Positions 52,401-60,243 are shown, counted from the stretch's first letter. The stretch is DNA of 64,000 nucleotides from Opisthorchis felineus (GCA_004794785.1 SJOL01009490.1:246255-310254), one strand, 5' to 3'. Made by a program: numbers and translations. Notes: generated by a model from the sequence alone, not told the origin.

Positions 52401-54375
52401 ATTTAGCCAGGCTGTATGTAGCCTCTAATCTCCATGATACCCAAGGATAATAGGTGAAATTCCTATCGCTCTTCTAGCCCAGTACTACAAAACAGTGCTG
52501 TTTGTCCAGAAGATGCTTCTCCCGACTTCCCACATATAATGTCCTAGACCACAATTCACGCTCCGACTGACCGACGAAATGGTATAAATTTTATCGAATG
52601 TTGCTGCCCCAACAACTAAGAGTATACATGTCAACTGCAGAGTTCTGCATGCCAGAAGTTGTGTTTATGGACCATACGTAGGAGACAATTGCACATTCGC
52701 CCCAACGAAACTCAGCTAGCAACTGATGAAATCCTTCTGAAGACAAAATGTGTACCAGAGGTGGAAAACCAGATCTCACCAAATTTCCAATCATTCAGTT
52801 CTTCTAACGAAGTTAGCCGGAAATGCGCATTGGACTAGACAAACTAACTGATGTGACCTGCACCGCACAGTTACCATTAGCAATTGCTCGACATTTTCTG
52901 TCGCAACATAGAGTGTCGACAAAGCTCTGATGTGGTGGGTCAATATAGTCTCCCCCTATGGAGACCACGACTAAGGAACACGGGGTTCAATTCTTTTTTG
53001 GGTGATGCTCTCTAATAGTGAAGCAGAACTATTGAAAACTAACAGTTCATCGTATGTTATTCAACTCGATTCGTGTCCTCAAAATAAGGATATTTGTTTC
53101 GTTTTAACGAAGTTAACAGAATATCGCTCCATCACTTGGCTGGATTGCCTTTTTGAAATCTTCAACAAAACGTGAACTAGCTACAGATGCATTTTTCTCA
53201 AGAGTTACTGTATCCAAATCTGTCGTCAGCATTTTTTCAAATGTAATATAACTATCTCAGAAAAAAGTTAATCCGAGTTAAAGTGAAAAGCAATTATAAC
53301 GATCGAACAGGAGACTAGAACGAAATATTCTGCACTGTATGTGCATGCACTGTCTACTATGTTATCGAAATTTCCGTAACGAGATCTTTAATCAATTGAT
53401 TAGCTTGGGTTAGTATGCTGAAATGCAGCTTCACACACGCACTTGGGTATGAGCGGTACAGATAAGTACGTCGCTTAGACAATTCAATCAACTGTCTTGG
53501 TAAGCCCGAATGGATCCACTGGTATTACAACAACGTGATTGTACTTGCATCTGGAACTTCTAAAAGAGGTACATTATATGAACTATTCCTGAACTTTCTG
53601 GTATGTCGCCACTGCCGACAGACGTATGAATAACCAAGGCGTACTCACAGTTTGTACGTATTGTTTATAGACAAAACAAGGGGGGCATAGCCAGATCATA
53701 ACTTTCTCGGCGACTGACAGTTATGATAAGGTAGGATCTCTGTTCAAGAAGTTTACGTGTACCGTGGCTATGCATGCCTCTATCTATCTCCTAAGCGAAG
53801 GCCATTGTGCACCAGCCAATCCCACATAAGCATACCATGTGGAAAAAGTGTACTACAACCCAACGAATGCTTACTAGTAGCTGGTGGATAGGGCAGCACG
53901 CATCGGAAATGAGGAAATACTATAAAAAATGTCTAGGAGTTCCGGGTCAAACTCGGCTCGGATCTTGTCAAACAGATTAAGCGCCATACTATAAAAATGA
54001 TTAGGGCGGATGAACCATCCAATGGTAAAGCGCACTATGATTATTGGAAAGTTCACATGTCGTCTTTTGCTCCGTTTTGCCTAAGATGATCAGGCGATTC
54101 TAATCTGAAACTGGTCTTTATAGACTAGTTTCCTTCCTCCTTTCTCTTACGGTGGAAGACCTATGAAGAAAGACCTGGCCTCAAATGGTTGTTGTTCTAA
54201 GGTACCTTGAATGAAGACTGACTGAATTATCGAGTTGGATAAGCTCCAGAACTGAAAGTCGGCTGGTGTAAACAAGTATCTCTCCATTTTCTCTTAGATC
54301 CTCAAACCATCGGACAAGAAACCTCGATACATGTACATTCCGAAAATAGCCACCTCGAAGCCACGAAACGCCTGA
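7381..54375 (+). CDS. PP1: Serine/threonine protein phosphatase PP1 catalytic subunit, 7 exons (gene-level entry)
   Basis: Joining 7381-7432, 7473-7604, 29933-30163, 36440-36544, 40921-40992, 49344-49630 and 54298-54375 gives 957 nt, or 318 residues plus stop; PP1 is usually about 320-330. All introns are GT-AG and phases agree at every junction. The metallophosphatase signature is complete: GDIHGQ (D63, H65), GDYVDRG (D91, R95), GNHE (N123, H124), CCHGG (H172) and CRAHE (H247), so the two-metal active site should work. PP1 dephosphorylates Ser/Thr in the cytoplasm and nucleus when bound to RVxF-type targeting subunits; the RVxF-pocket residues near the end (MM, L, C, F of the NLTCSFQ strand) are kept. 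It is a divergent paralogue: the beta12-beta13 loop reads PNYGDDF instead of PNYCGEF, and the tail lacks the TPPR site. Intron sizes are 40, 22328, 6276, 4376, 8351 and 4667 bp. The start is the first ATG aligning with the PP1 N terminus, with A at -3. Confidence 0.93.
7433..7472 (+). other. 40-bp micro-intron of PP1
   Basis: Begins GTGAGT and ends CCAAG. Removing it restores the PP1 reading frame and the exact family spacing between RLLE and the Pro-Gly segment. Reading through it leaves the PP1 frame. Very short 5' introns followed by long ones are a known pattern in schistosome genes. Confidence 0.88.
7473..7604 (+). CDS. PP1: PP1 exon 2 (residues 18-62)
   Basis: Encodes [18 protein letters not shown], then [20 protein letters not shown] and PPLQICG. 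This aligns residue for residue with the PP1 region ending LLELEAPLKICG. The donor is TTGTG|GTAAGC; the last G makes the Gly of GDIHG together with GT from exon 3. Substitutions such as RWLCHRS for RGLCLKS mark a divergent paralogue. Confidence 0.93.
8568..8699. repeat. Two-copy tandem duplication, units of 57 and 75 bp
   Basis: Unit 1 (8568-8624) and unit 2 (8625-8699) both begin ATGAGCTTTGGAGTAC and end CGAGTAAGC. They are identical except for an 18-bp insertion near the end of unit 2, which itself looks like a short internal repeat of an ACTATTACTATAAC type. The identity suggests a recent local duplication. Confidence 0.9.
12620..12785 (+). mobile_element. tRNA-derived SINE, family A copy
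   Basis: A degenerate copy of the same element seen at 43014-43190 and, in reverse, at 60055-60243. The order is conserved: an A-box-like start (AGAGGTTAAGGCGCAGACTT), an ACTGGCCAGAAGGT segment, a B-box-like GGTTCGTACC, then the non-tRNA body with CTAAGCCGGAACAGGCCAG, CCTTCGGGTGGCATGACAG and CACCGGAAGAGTTCTAC. It is followed by an AT-rich tail. Pol III promoter boxes are mutated, so the copy is probably inactive. Confidence 0.8.
14044..16985 (+). mobile_element. R2-like (R2 clade) non-LTR retrotransposon relic
   Basis: Fragments in three frames line up in R2 order. A zinc-finger-like motif with CVGCSCLF and GGLSQHS lies near 14110-14200, then the RT region. The RT active-site motif survives as GFAFADD (15618-15638) followed at once by a stop, then GLTVNARKT. 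Next come [12 protein letters not shown] and GELRIPSPR (about 16040-16150), the R2 segment with the HASVKDGGLGIPS consensus. A degraded zinc knuckle follows with VHILQSSW. The restriction-like endonuclease reads FIKPGLITV (about 16646-16672) where the family has KPDLI, so the catalytic Asp is lost. The C-terminal block has [13 protein letters not shown] (to about 16975). Many stops and frameshifts show it is dead. R2 elements normally insert in 28S rDNA; this copy is in a PP1 intron. Confidence 0.8.
19366..19398. repeat. Perfect 15-bp inverted repeat with 3-nt loop
   Basis: The arm AATTATTCCCAACTG (19366-19380) is followed by TAT and then its exact reverse complement (19384-19398). It would form a tight hairpin in DNA or in the PP1 primary transcript. 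No gene or repeat family explains it. Confidence 0.9.
23412..23590 (+). mobile_element. tRNA-derived SINE, family B copy
   Basis: The tRNA-like head contains GGTTAAGTGTTCCGACTACC and a B-box-like GTGGGTTTTAAACTCC. The body reads GGGATGCGCACTGCTGATG, then CAGTAAGGTAGTACAGTGCT and TTGGCTTCACTTACAGAATA. The same blocks occur in order at 28327-28490 (plus) and 25430-25575 (minus), which defines the family. The boxes are degenerate. Confidence 0.75.
25430..25575 (-). mobile_element. tRNA-derived SINE, family B copy (reverse)
   Basis: On the minus strand the segment GATCGCGGGTTCAAAATCCC carries a good B-box, followed by CTGGAGTTTTGCGAGATGCG and CACTGCTGATG, then CCCAATAAAGATGAAG and ACAGTGCTTCT. 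These match the family B body at 23.4 kb. The 3' part diverges after the CAGTGCTTCT block. The overlapping plus-strand ORF at 25301-25675 is a shadow. Confidence 0.75.
28327..28490 (+). mobile_element. tRNA-derived SINE, family B copy
   Basis: The head CGTGGCCAAACGGTTAAATG resembles a tRNA A-box region and GCAGGTCTGAATCTC a degenerate B-box. The body blocks AAGTGCGCTCCTAAC, CAATAAAACGGCTGTGCGGT and GCTTCTGGGCTTTACAG are followed by ACTTCACCTACAGGACAAAA. This is the same order as the copies at 23.4 and 25.5 kb. I did not call it a real tRNA gene because the cloverleaf is not complete and the rest of the SINE follows. Confidence 0.72.
29933..30163 (+). CDS. PP1: PP1 exon 3 (residues 62-138): metal-binding core
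   Basis: The acceptor is AACAATTCAG and the donor GAAT|GTGAGT. Encodes [19 protein letters not shown], then [52 protein letters not shown] and YGFYDE. It contains D63 and H65 (GDIHG), D91 and R95 (GDYVDRG) and N123 and H124 (GNHE), which ligate the two metals and bind phosphate. This is the most conserved part of the protein, nearly identical to canonical PP1. The open frame at 29873-30223 is mostly a shadow of this exon in another frame. Confidence 0.96.
30164..36439 (+). other. PP1 intron 3, 6.3 kb
   Basis: Contains a partial copy of the fold-back repeat family at about 32436-32527. Short ORFs such as 31014-31262 and 31087-31293 show no recognisable domain. Nothing else is supportable in this stretch. 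Confidence 0.8.
32436..32527 (+). repeat. Partial copy of the fold-back/hammerhead repeat family
   Basis: The segment with CTGTTTGTGATATTC, then GGCAGACCGCCTCATGTTTC and CGATATTCGAGATG matches the middle block of the copy at 37.3 kb and the reversed block at 51720-51830. The hammerhead part and the inverted arms are absent here. Confidence 0.7.
36440..36544 (+). CDS. PP1: PP1 exon 4 (residues 139-173)
   Basis: The acceptor is TTTGCAG and the donor GGTG|GTAAGC. The split Cys codon (T|GC) gives [12 protein letters not shown], followed by [20 protein letters not shown] and FCCHGG. His172 of CCHGG is a metal ligand. It differs from canonical PP1 mainly by RFSIK for RYNIK and GDK for DEK. Confidence 0.95.
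37252..37565 (+). repeat. Fold-back/hammerhead repeat family copy with deleted ribozyme core
   Basis: About 314 bp. It starts with CGAAATACATTCATTTGCAT, contains the GTTTGTGATATTTTTGTTCA and CGCTTCATGTTTC blocks, then AATTTGGGTTAAGTAGAAAG, and ends with the GTTTTCAGCAAACTTATGAG tail. At 37491-37522 it keeps the ribozyme stem II and 3' part (CCCAAGAAGGGCGAAACCGG and TCGTGAG). The CTGATGA box is missing through a deletion of about 12 nt, so it could not self-cleave. Confidence 0.8.
39853..39889. repeat. Perfect 11-bp inverted repeat, 15-nt loop
   Basis: The arm GGAGTTCCCAA (39853-39863) and its exact complement TTGGGAACTCC (39879-39889) could form a hairpin in the PP1 intron 4 transcript. No known element boundary is seen there. 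Confidence 0.8.
40026..40312 (+). repeat. Fold-back/hammerhead repeat family copy, decayed ribozyme
   Basis: About 287 bp. Left arm 40029-40074 and right arm 40111-40161 are imperfect inverted repeats beginning AAATACACTCATTTGCAT. Then come AATTTGGGTACAAGTGGAAC and a decayed ribozyme at about 40218-40270, where CTGATGA has become CATGAAGA and GAAA has become GGAA, while ACCGGT is kept. It ends in the TAGCAACCTAGTGAGTGG tail shared with the 51.4-kb copy. The fold-back is therefore a property of the family, not of one copy. Confidence 0.8.
40921..40992 (+). CDS. PP1: PP1 exon 5 (residues 174-197)
   Basis: The acceptor is ATCGGAAG and the donor CACGG|GTGAGT. The split Gly codon continues CHGG into [20 protein letters not shown] and VPDTG, which matches the family. 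At 72 bp it is the second shortest exon. Confidence 0.94.
43014..43190 (+). mobile_element. tRNA-derived SINE, family A copy
   Basis: The tRNA-like head GAGGTAGCTCAGTGGTTAGG (A-box) continues TGCGAACTTACCGACCAGAA and B-box-like AGTTCGGTACC. It is followed by the SINE body with TTTAGGCTTGGGCAACCTGG, GAGTATCCCAGTCC and GGGCACCGAAAGGGTGTTAC. It is the best plus-strand match to the reverse copy at 60055-60243. Absence of a full cloverleaf and presence of the body argue against a true tRNA gene. Confidence 0.85.
47837..47975 (+). repeat. Truncated copy of the fold-back repeat family
   Basis: Begins GCGAAATATACTCATTTGCA and continues with AAATTTGGTTTTGCGAGAGA, CTCTCGTTTGTGATGTTTCC and GAATGTGCTGCAAG. 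It then jumps to TTTCAAGTAGAACATAAAGC, where the family resumes its right arm. The ribozyme part is absent. Confidence 0.75.
49344..49630 (+). CDS. PP1: PP1 exon 6 (residues 198-293): C-terminal catalytic part
   Basis: The acceptor is TTGTTCAG and the donor TTCCAG|GTAAGC. Encodes [18 protein letters not shown], then [20 protein letters not shown] and [14 protein letters not shown], with metal ligand His247. Next are [20 protein letters not shown] and [13 protein letters not shown]. Canonical PP1 has PNYCGEFDNAGAMM here, so the Cys that microcystin can attach to (Cys273 in mammals) is Gly272 and the next two residues are Asp-Asp. [10 protein letters not shown] also departs from GWGENDRGVS. The protein remains clearly PP1 by overall identity. 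Confidence 0.95.
51411..51871 (+). repeat. Fold-back repeat carrying an intact hammerhead ribozyme fold
   Basis: Left arm 51415-51488 and right arm 51535-51607 are inverted repeats of 74 and 73 nt that differ at only about two positions and one gap, enclosing a 46-nt spacer. The right arm leads into the hammerhead (51631-51673) and the tail TTTTCAGCAACCTTGTGAGT. From 51720 a second, reversed family segment follows: CGATATCTCGAATATCGTAC, then AAACATGAGGCGGCCTG. It ends with another partial right-arm copy (about 51836-51866). The architecture resembles small non-autonomous retroelements with hammerheads (retrozymes, schistosome Salpha) or Penelope-type terminal repeats; no protein is encoded. 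Confidence 0.85.
51631..51673 (+). ncRNA. Hammerhead self-cleaving ribozyme, type I, minimal form
   Basis: All conserved parts are present in order. Stem I 5' strand is GCCTAC (51631-51636) and the core box CTGATGA (51637-51643). Stem II is GCCC with loop CAAGAA and GGGC (51644-51657), then GAAA (51658-51661). The A at 51661 with CCGGT makes a palindromic ACCGGT stem III (51661-51666), followed by the cleavage C at 51667. Stem I closes with GTGGGC (51668-51673), pairing fully with GCCTAC through one U-G wobble. Predicted cleavage lies between 51667 and 51668. Stem III has no loop, so activity would need a dimer, as in minimal hammerheads of Penelope-like elements. It lies on the PP1 transcript strand. 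Activity is inferred, not shown. Confidence 0.88.
51895..52010 (-). mobile_element. Short RTE-like LINE reverse-transcriptase fragment
   Basis: The minus strand reads [20 protein letters not shown], which resembles RT motif A with its flank in RTE-like elements (LEQRHCFQQPTMAVFLD in the copy at 62.6 kb). The catalytic-Asp position is kept but the AFDS part is lost. Flanks show no further RT motifs, so this is a small relic. Confidence 0.5.
54298..54375 (+). CDS. PP1: PP1 exon 7 (residues 294-318 and stop)
   Basis: The acceptor is CCATTTTCTCTTAG with a good pyrimidine tract. Encodes [14 protein letters not shown] and a short end [11 protein letters not shown], then TGA at 54373-54375. ILKP-[SA]-[DE]-K is the hallmark of the PP1 tail right after CSFQ. 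Canonical tails carry TPPR, a CDK-type phosphorylation site; here the matching position reads TSKPRN, so that control site is missing. Confidence 0.93.
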   Translation: MLKPSDKKPRYMYIPKIATSKPRNA

Positions 54376-54568
54376 GAATGGAACAATAACTATTCTTTAT
54401 CCTGAAATACTGTCTTGTAAATGCATCTCACCACTTCGGGAACCCGACCAAAGATCAATAAGTGTACCTTCTAACCGTATGTAACAAACGAAAACCACCT
54501 AACCATCTGACGAAACCTCAATTTCTCATTTCCGATCATCTGTGATAAACTACTGATCTTTTTACACA

Positions 54569-54574
54569 ATAAAT
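54569..54574 (+). terminator. Possible PP1 polyadenylation signal AATAAA
   Basis: First AATAAA downstream of the PP1 stop codon, about 195 bp away, which gives a 3' UTR of reasonable length. A G-run follows about 80 bp later, which could act as a downstream element. Position alone supports this call. Confidence 0.45.
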
Positions 54575-54650
54575 GGAGTAACAGTCGAAGTGGAACTGAG
54601 AACATATAAAAAGGCTTTGGTGTAAAACTGCATGTGGGCTATAGACGCGC

Positions 54651-54663
54651 GGGGGGGGGGGGG
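54651..54663. repeat. Poly-G tract, 13 bases
   Basis: An uninterrupted run of 13 G preceded by CGCGC. A second run of 10 G lies at 55969-55978. Such tracts are unusual in this moderately AT-rich window and are prone to length error in sequencing. Confidence 0.85.
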
Positions 54664-57600
54664 CTTTTCGTCGAAATACCTATCGTTAAGTAGTCTGAGA
54701 ACGTATGGTACGACTGAGGATATCTTTTCGATTCACAAAAATCTTTGTAACACAGTCGCCGAACTTGGGAGCTGAACGACCATCAGCGAATTCCTAGACT
54801 GTTTCTCTTTCAGAGGAAAGGTGGTATCCGGGGAAGTTTGAACTCATCTCTGATAACAACTAACACGCCTGTTGCTCCAGACCACACACATCGTCACTTT
54901 ATTTTGCAAAGAAAGTTACAGTGAGTGAGCGCCTCGTTATGAAGCCACCAAGTACAGGTAAACACACGGAAAGTTTATTATTTCCGAAACAGCACCTCAG
55001 AAAAGAGGTCCTTTTCCGTGCAAGATTGCATCAGTATTCTGACTTTGCTTAGCTTGCGAATGTAAGTTTGTGGCTAGATCGATAACATCCGCTGTGTTGC
55101 ATCATTGGCCCCAGAAAACCATGACACTTGAAGCTTTTCTTACCCGTTGAATCCAACCCCTTTATATCCTCCTCATCCAGATGATATGGGTCGAGAAGCA
55201 TCGCACCAAATCTGCGAAGTTCTGTGAGGTCCTCTTCCTGAACATCAATACAATTCACTTAGGTAGGCACACAGTTAGGAGCTGATGGTGACTATAGGCG
55301 CACAGTATTTCAGGTAATTTTGGTCGCTGAGCTGCTCGCTAGCTGGTTGGATTCAACCAAATTGCTCACAATAACGAACAAACCGGTGGCCAACATTACA
55401 ACCCCTGGCAAATTCGTACAGCTTTATTTGGTAGACCGATTAGAGTCCTCCAGTTGAGTAGCTTTCGGGAAAACTTCTTGTAGAAGTAGATTGAGCCAGT
55501 GGCACTATCGTCAAGAGTCTAGAGTTTGGTAAATACATTTGGTGGCAAATAGGGCAAACTCCCCATAAACAATTTGCCACACTGATATGAGCTGGTTGGA
55601 GGAAATGATAATAGCCAACTAGGAAATTCTAATACAAGATATCTGGAAGAAGAGAAACCTCCAAGAAGGCGACGAGAAATGTCTGAAAAGAACATTACAC
55701 AACACCCACCTGCAATGTGAAGTAAAGGCTCTTATTGCTACGCAAGCTGGTCGACTCGTTTCACGACAATTAAGTGGAAGGCGATTGCGATTCATCCGCA
55801 CATGTCGGGGTAAAGGCACGGAAAACTAGCTAGGAGAGCAACACGGAAATGTCTCATTGCAGGGGGATAGCTGCACTGCTAAACTGGCAAAGCCCACCGC
55901 TTACCGTTTTGCTATGCTATAGATTCAATCAGTAACATATGAACAATAAATTTGCCGAGTAAATTCCTGGGGGGGGGGTAACTTAGCTATCAGCATTGCG
56001 TTTGATTGGATAACAGGCTTGGGTATGACCTTGCCCATTCAGTTAACGGGGTTTATGATGGTTTCATTGCCTGATGCCTGTAGTTTGCGTCGACAGGCGT
56101 ATTCTCCTGTATTGACACTGCGTGGATCAGTATATGAGCCGAGTGCAACATTCGCCTCAGTTAATGCAACGTGCCCTTCTTAGTCTTCACCTTTAAATAG
56201 CGCGTTCAAACGGAATTTTCAGCCCTTGGATCAAACTTCAGCTGAATACGAGAGCTGAGTCCTACCCGTTTTCGTTGATTCATTTGCGGGAGAGCGAATT
56301 TCCCATGCGGTTACTGTGTGCATGTGCAGACGTCTGAATGTGTGGAAGATGTATTTCTGATGCCAAGTATTAAATACGCGTTGACAGAACGACATCCGTC
56401 GCAATCAGTTGCATATATGGAGCTACTCTGTTTGTATTTCAAAGGTAAGCTGCTTACCATGAATGAGGCTACTGAGGAAAGTGCAGTCTATTCGCACTGG
56501 TGGAAATTTGTATCAAGAGTGTGCTCATCACCAGTATGAAACAGTAGGATTTGAGTGCTCAGTGAGCTGGGTAATGCTGCTCAGACTGACCATAGAAATC
56601 ACCCTCGTGGTAGTCGTACAAGTTAAACCTGCTGGGATGATTCAGATTCGTGCAACGATAGCTGCCGACCAGTGCCAATCACGTTCAAAGTAGATAAAGG
56701 AGATAAAAGCGAAATTATCAAAAAGGTGAAATCAAGGCCTCGAATTTTCAAGAATAGCGAAAAATGTTGCAGACTGTGAGAACCACATTTAAAAACTTCG
56801 GGAAACAATATGGCTGGTCGGGCATTTGGTTATCATCGAACGCAAGCCTCGCAAACCGCGATGTGTTAAATTATGGAAGGTAAGTCTATTCATTTCTTTA
56901 ACAGAGCTGCTTGTATAAATTTTATACCTGTAGCGTGCTCCCCATGAGAATGGGATTCCGAGTAGAGCGCAATCCCCAGATGATCTTGAGAGAGCACTCC
57001 TCAGGAAGAGCGCGGCCAAATGGGTTTTTACGTAACTGCTTCAAAAGCAACACGTCCGAACTTTTTAACTAGCCTAACTCAGGGTTGATCTACGAGGAAA
57101 GTCGAATGAGTATGTACCGTTGGTTCCTTGAACCTGGGTTTCAGTGCAACTACTTAGACGACCAAGAAAGCGTTGGACTTTTATAACAATTAAATATTTG
57201 CTTCTCATTTGCAACTGTAATAACCCAAGGGGTACACGCCCAAAACGTTCTTCGTCAACTTGTGTTACGATTCGTGTGAAAATAGAGGCCTGTAGCATTC
57301 TCAACTGCGTGTCAGACATCACCTACAATGTTGAGCTTGATTTTCAAACGCACCGCCTGGCTATGGTCAGGCAGACATAACAAACACAGACGAAGTTTCT
57401 TGGCTCTGATGGGAAGCAACAAAGCCAAAATTTCCCGTATCTCTGATGGAGCACAGTGTTGGTGCCAGTTAATCCAATAGTGCAGCTCACGAGATCAGCA
57501 AGCTGTGGTTCAGTTGGGAGAGGGTCAACTGCGAGACCACCGTATACACTGCCAAAATTTTCTATTGCCGCTCAATACAGCAAACTTGCAGTTAATGCAA

Positions 57601-58680
57601 ATTATGGGAGTAAAGCGGTAGTGTAGAGCTGTTTTACACTTCGAAGTTTTCGGCTTACTAAAAAACCAGCACTCAACGTGAATATTCCTTCCTTTGTTCT
57701 AAAAACAGGTAGGTCAGCTACTCGACAATGTTAATCAATTAAGCACCATGTCCAATTATTCATCCGGGCGAAAAACATCACACCATCTGCCCTATGAAAG
57801 ATTCCGAGAACTGTTCCCAAAAATCAAGTACTGAGCACCCCGTTTCGCTTTGAAGCTCCAAACTTATCTCAGAAAAGGAACAAATAGTGTTGCACACTCA
57901 GTTCAACCGCTAAGTACCGGAACCGATGTTTTCCGGACATATTCTTTTACACAATAATAACGAACTGAAACGCTGCCTCTTGAACCTGCAAGTATCTGTG
58001 GGGAGTATCTGACGGCGGATAATACAACGGATAGAGTCAGCTTCGGAGCTCGGTTTTAGGGATTTTGGAAATTGAAATGTGCGAGCGTTGCTTGGAAAAA
58101 TGGTTTGTTATCTACAGGTGAACCTCCCGTTAAGTTAACCGGTACGGGCATTATTTACTAATACATACGTTATTCAAAACATGGAGTAGATCGCACAAAA
58201 ACAGTGTTTTATCAAGAACCAGTTACCTGGAATACAAGCAACCGGTGAGGTGAAGAAAACCCTGCCACAAATACACCGCGACCGATCATTGTTGCTGGAT
58301 ATGAGAACATCAGTTATGCCTTTCACGAAATATCCATCTGACAAGATGGATAGATATATGGATAGATTATTTGCGATACTCCGGAGCAAGACAGTTTCAT
58401 AAAGACCTGTAGTCGCGTAAAATGTCAATCCATAGAAAGCGCAGAAAATACAGTGTGTGAAGAAAACCTGGCTGCTTATTGCCAGTATCGTCTTTTGCCT
58501 TTATCGTCAAAAATCACTTTCATAATCATAAAAAACATGGTTGCTTAAAAGAAATTGCTTGGGGAAGAGATAGGGCCATACAAATCTATGACAACTGAAC
58601 GGCTGTTGGCATCTGAACCTGAAAAGATTAGAATTACCGAAAGTACTAAGGCAAAATGCGATGAGTGGTCAAGGCGTAGT

Positions 58681-59624
58681 TCAATAAGATGTTGAAGAGC
58701 TGGCAAAATCTCCGAAATGACGCAACAGTACCTGGTCCCAGCTTGACTGCTCGCTTGATAGCTCCTCTCTGGATGGGGACGAACTTCCCTGTCGTTTTAA
58801 CAGCTTAATCAGCTTATTAGTGAACTGACGACGGAAGTAGTTTCGATTGTTCGTGTCTAGGAGAATATCTTCAAGGCCAGGAAAATTCCGCCCACGCCAA
58901 AGTGTAAGTAATGGACGCTTGTGATGCACTGATATGGAACTATCCCTAGCCACGTGCCAAGTGATTCGAAGGGTAAATAAGCGTCTGACGAAGTCATACA
59001 ACATTTGGTCTAATACATTGGCGTCCCGAATCAGTTGTAACTGAGAGTCAGACATGTTACGACGAACGTGATAGGCATGAGAAAGATGTTCAGAAGATTC
59101 ATTGGCGACAAAAAGGCGGTTGAAAGTAATACGAAGTGAGCGCTGATACAAGTACTGTGTGTAAGCAAGATAGTCAGAAAGACCAAATGTTCGAAGAAAA
59201 GTCGCAAGGTTATGGTTGGCACTGTGTAGAAGTGCGCGCTGCGGTACAGTTGCCTGGAAATGACTGCGAGGCATGTTCCATTCTAGTAAGTGTCTATAGC
59301 AACCGAGACTGCGGAGGTTGGCCAACATCCGTGTTTGTCGGTTGAGTGCCAGGTTGTACTTACATTTTACAAAAGTATCCAAATCCACACCGGTCCATGT
59401 CGGATGACCGCGAAACCAAAACTGAGTAGAATTGCCACTAAACTCGGGTAATGTGTAGCAGGGACGATATGTCCGGTTATCTGGAGGTCTACCTGCACAA
59501 TGCAGGCTGGCTCCATGCCAAGTTGCACCACGTCGTACATGAAGCCATTCGCTGAGGAAACGATCGACGGGATTTCTTAGCAGAGTGAAGTAGATGAATC
59601 TGAATAGAGGTGAAACGAACATAA
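58681..59624 (-). CDS. HS6ST: Heparan-sulfate 6-O-sulfotransferase-like, 3'-terminal coding exon (partial gene)
   Basis: Open frame of 313 codons ending with TGA at 58681-58683. It matches the C-terminal two thirds of HS6ST in order: YFTLLRNPVDRFLSEW with HVRRGATW (residues about 11-35; R16 and S24 fit the 3'-phosphate-binding site of PAPS), a CAGR segment, and VDLDTFVKCKYNLALNRQTR with MLANLRSLGCY. Then come SANHNLATF, FGLSDYLAYTQYLYQRSLRI and LDQMLYDFVRRLF. HS6STs are Golgi type II membrane enzymes that transfer sulfate from PAPS to C6 of glucosamine in heparan sulfate. The N-terminal part (anchor and 5'-PSB with KTGGT) is absent, so upstream exons must lie further right. The Met at 59622 is probably internal; likely acceptors on the minus strand are TTATCCAG (exon from 59624) or CTATTCAG (from 59599). 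The last 60 residues are Ser-rich and poorly conserved. Confidence 0.88.
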
Positions 59625-60043
59625 CTGGATAAAGATCACATAAACGAGGAATGTCTTTTCAAGAAAACCCATGGGAATAGTGCCTACACAAATGCTTTCC
59701 ACAAAACCGGCCGTGATGAGCGATCCTTTGATAATCTGTATCGTCTTGACATTCATAGAAGCACTGATGGAATTTCCCAGCCAAAAGAAACAACCGAGAA
59801 CGCACACTTCGTGAAAGCAGTAAAATCGATACAACTTCCGTTGTGCCAGTATAAAAATTCGATCTGACTTCAATACCTCTATGTTCACTCATATTGATGA
59901 TTTATTTCCATAATCGTGGAATGCCAGGAATATGTACAAGGCAGCAGCGATAAAACACAGGGCGAGACTGTCAGACCTCACCTATCCATTCTATTAGATC
60001 TTACTTTTTTGAAATCGTTTCCCAAGTGCACAGCCAAGTGCGA

Positions 60044-60054
60044 CCGGTGGGGTA
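60044..60054. repeat. SINE target site duplication, copy 1
   Basis: Plus-strand CCGGTGGGGTA, identical to 60244-60254; the two bracket the SINE at 60055-60243, as expected for LINE-driven insertion. Confidence 0.88.
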
Positions 60055-60243
60055 AAAAAATCATCATTCTGCTGTAGTACCCTTTCGGTGCCTAACTGCC
60101 ATGCCACCCGAAGGAGGCACGAGGGCTGGGATACTGCCAGGTTGTCCAAGCCTAGACAGGGGAAGTCGAGAGGCAGAGGTCGGGTTCGAACCACGGACCT
60201 TCCGGTCGGTAAACTCGCGCTCTAACCACTGATCCATCTCGCC
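60055..60243 (-). mobile_element. tRNA-derived SINE, family A, with exact 11-bp target site duplications
   Basis: On the minus strand it begins GGCGAGATGGATCAGTGGTT (A-box), continues AGAGCGCGAGTTTACCGACC and a near-consensus B-box GGTTCGAACC, then the body (TCTAGGCTTGGACAACCTGG, CCTTCGGGTGGCATGGCAG, GCACCGAAAGGGTACTAC) and a T-rich 3' end. The 11-mer TACCCCACCGG flanks both sides (plus-strand 60044-60054 and 60244-60254). It is the best preserved copy here and the youngest by appearance. Confidence 0.92.

Larger units (their letters stand above)
49631..54297 (+). other. PP1 intron 6, 4.7 kb
   Basis: Contains the best fold-back/hammerhead repeat (51411-51871) and, directly after it, a short minus-strand LINE fragment (51895-52010). 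A 131-codon minus-strand ORF (50329-50724) has no recognisable domain. Nothing else is supportable. Confidence 0.8.
54376..58680. other. Intergenic region between convergent PP1 and HS6ST-like genes
   Basis: Contains a possible PP1 polyadenylation signal (54569-54574), G-runs at 54651-54663 (13 G) and 55969-55978 (10 G), and an exon-like open segment at 56330-56444 with good splice sites but no recognised product. A 69-codon minus ORF (55049-55258) is also unrecognised. I did not find a clear AATAAA for the HS6ST-like gene. Confidence 0.6.

Noticed and set aside
59577..59892. Overlapping minus-strand ORFs just upstream of the sulfotransferase exon as its N-terminal part
   Set aside because: Neither frame shows the 5'-PSB motif (KTGGT type) or the Trp/Cys-rich HS6ST segment, and a good acceptor separates them from the exon.
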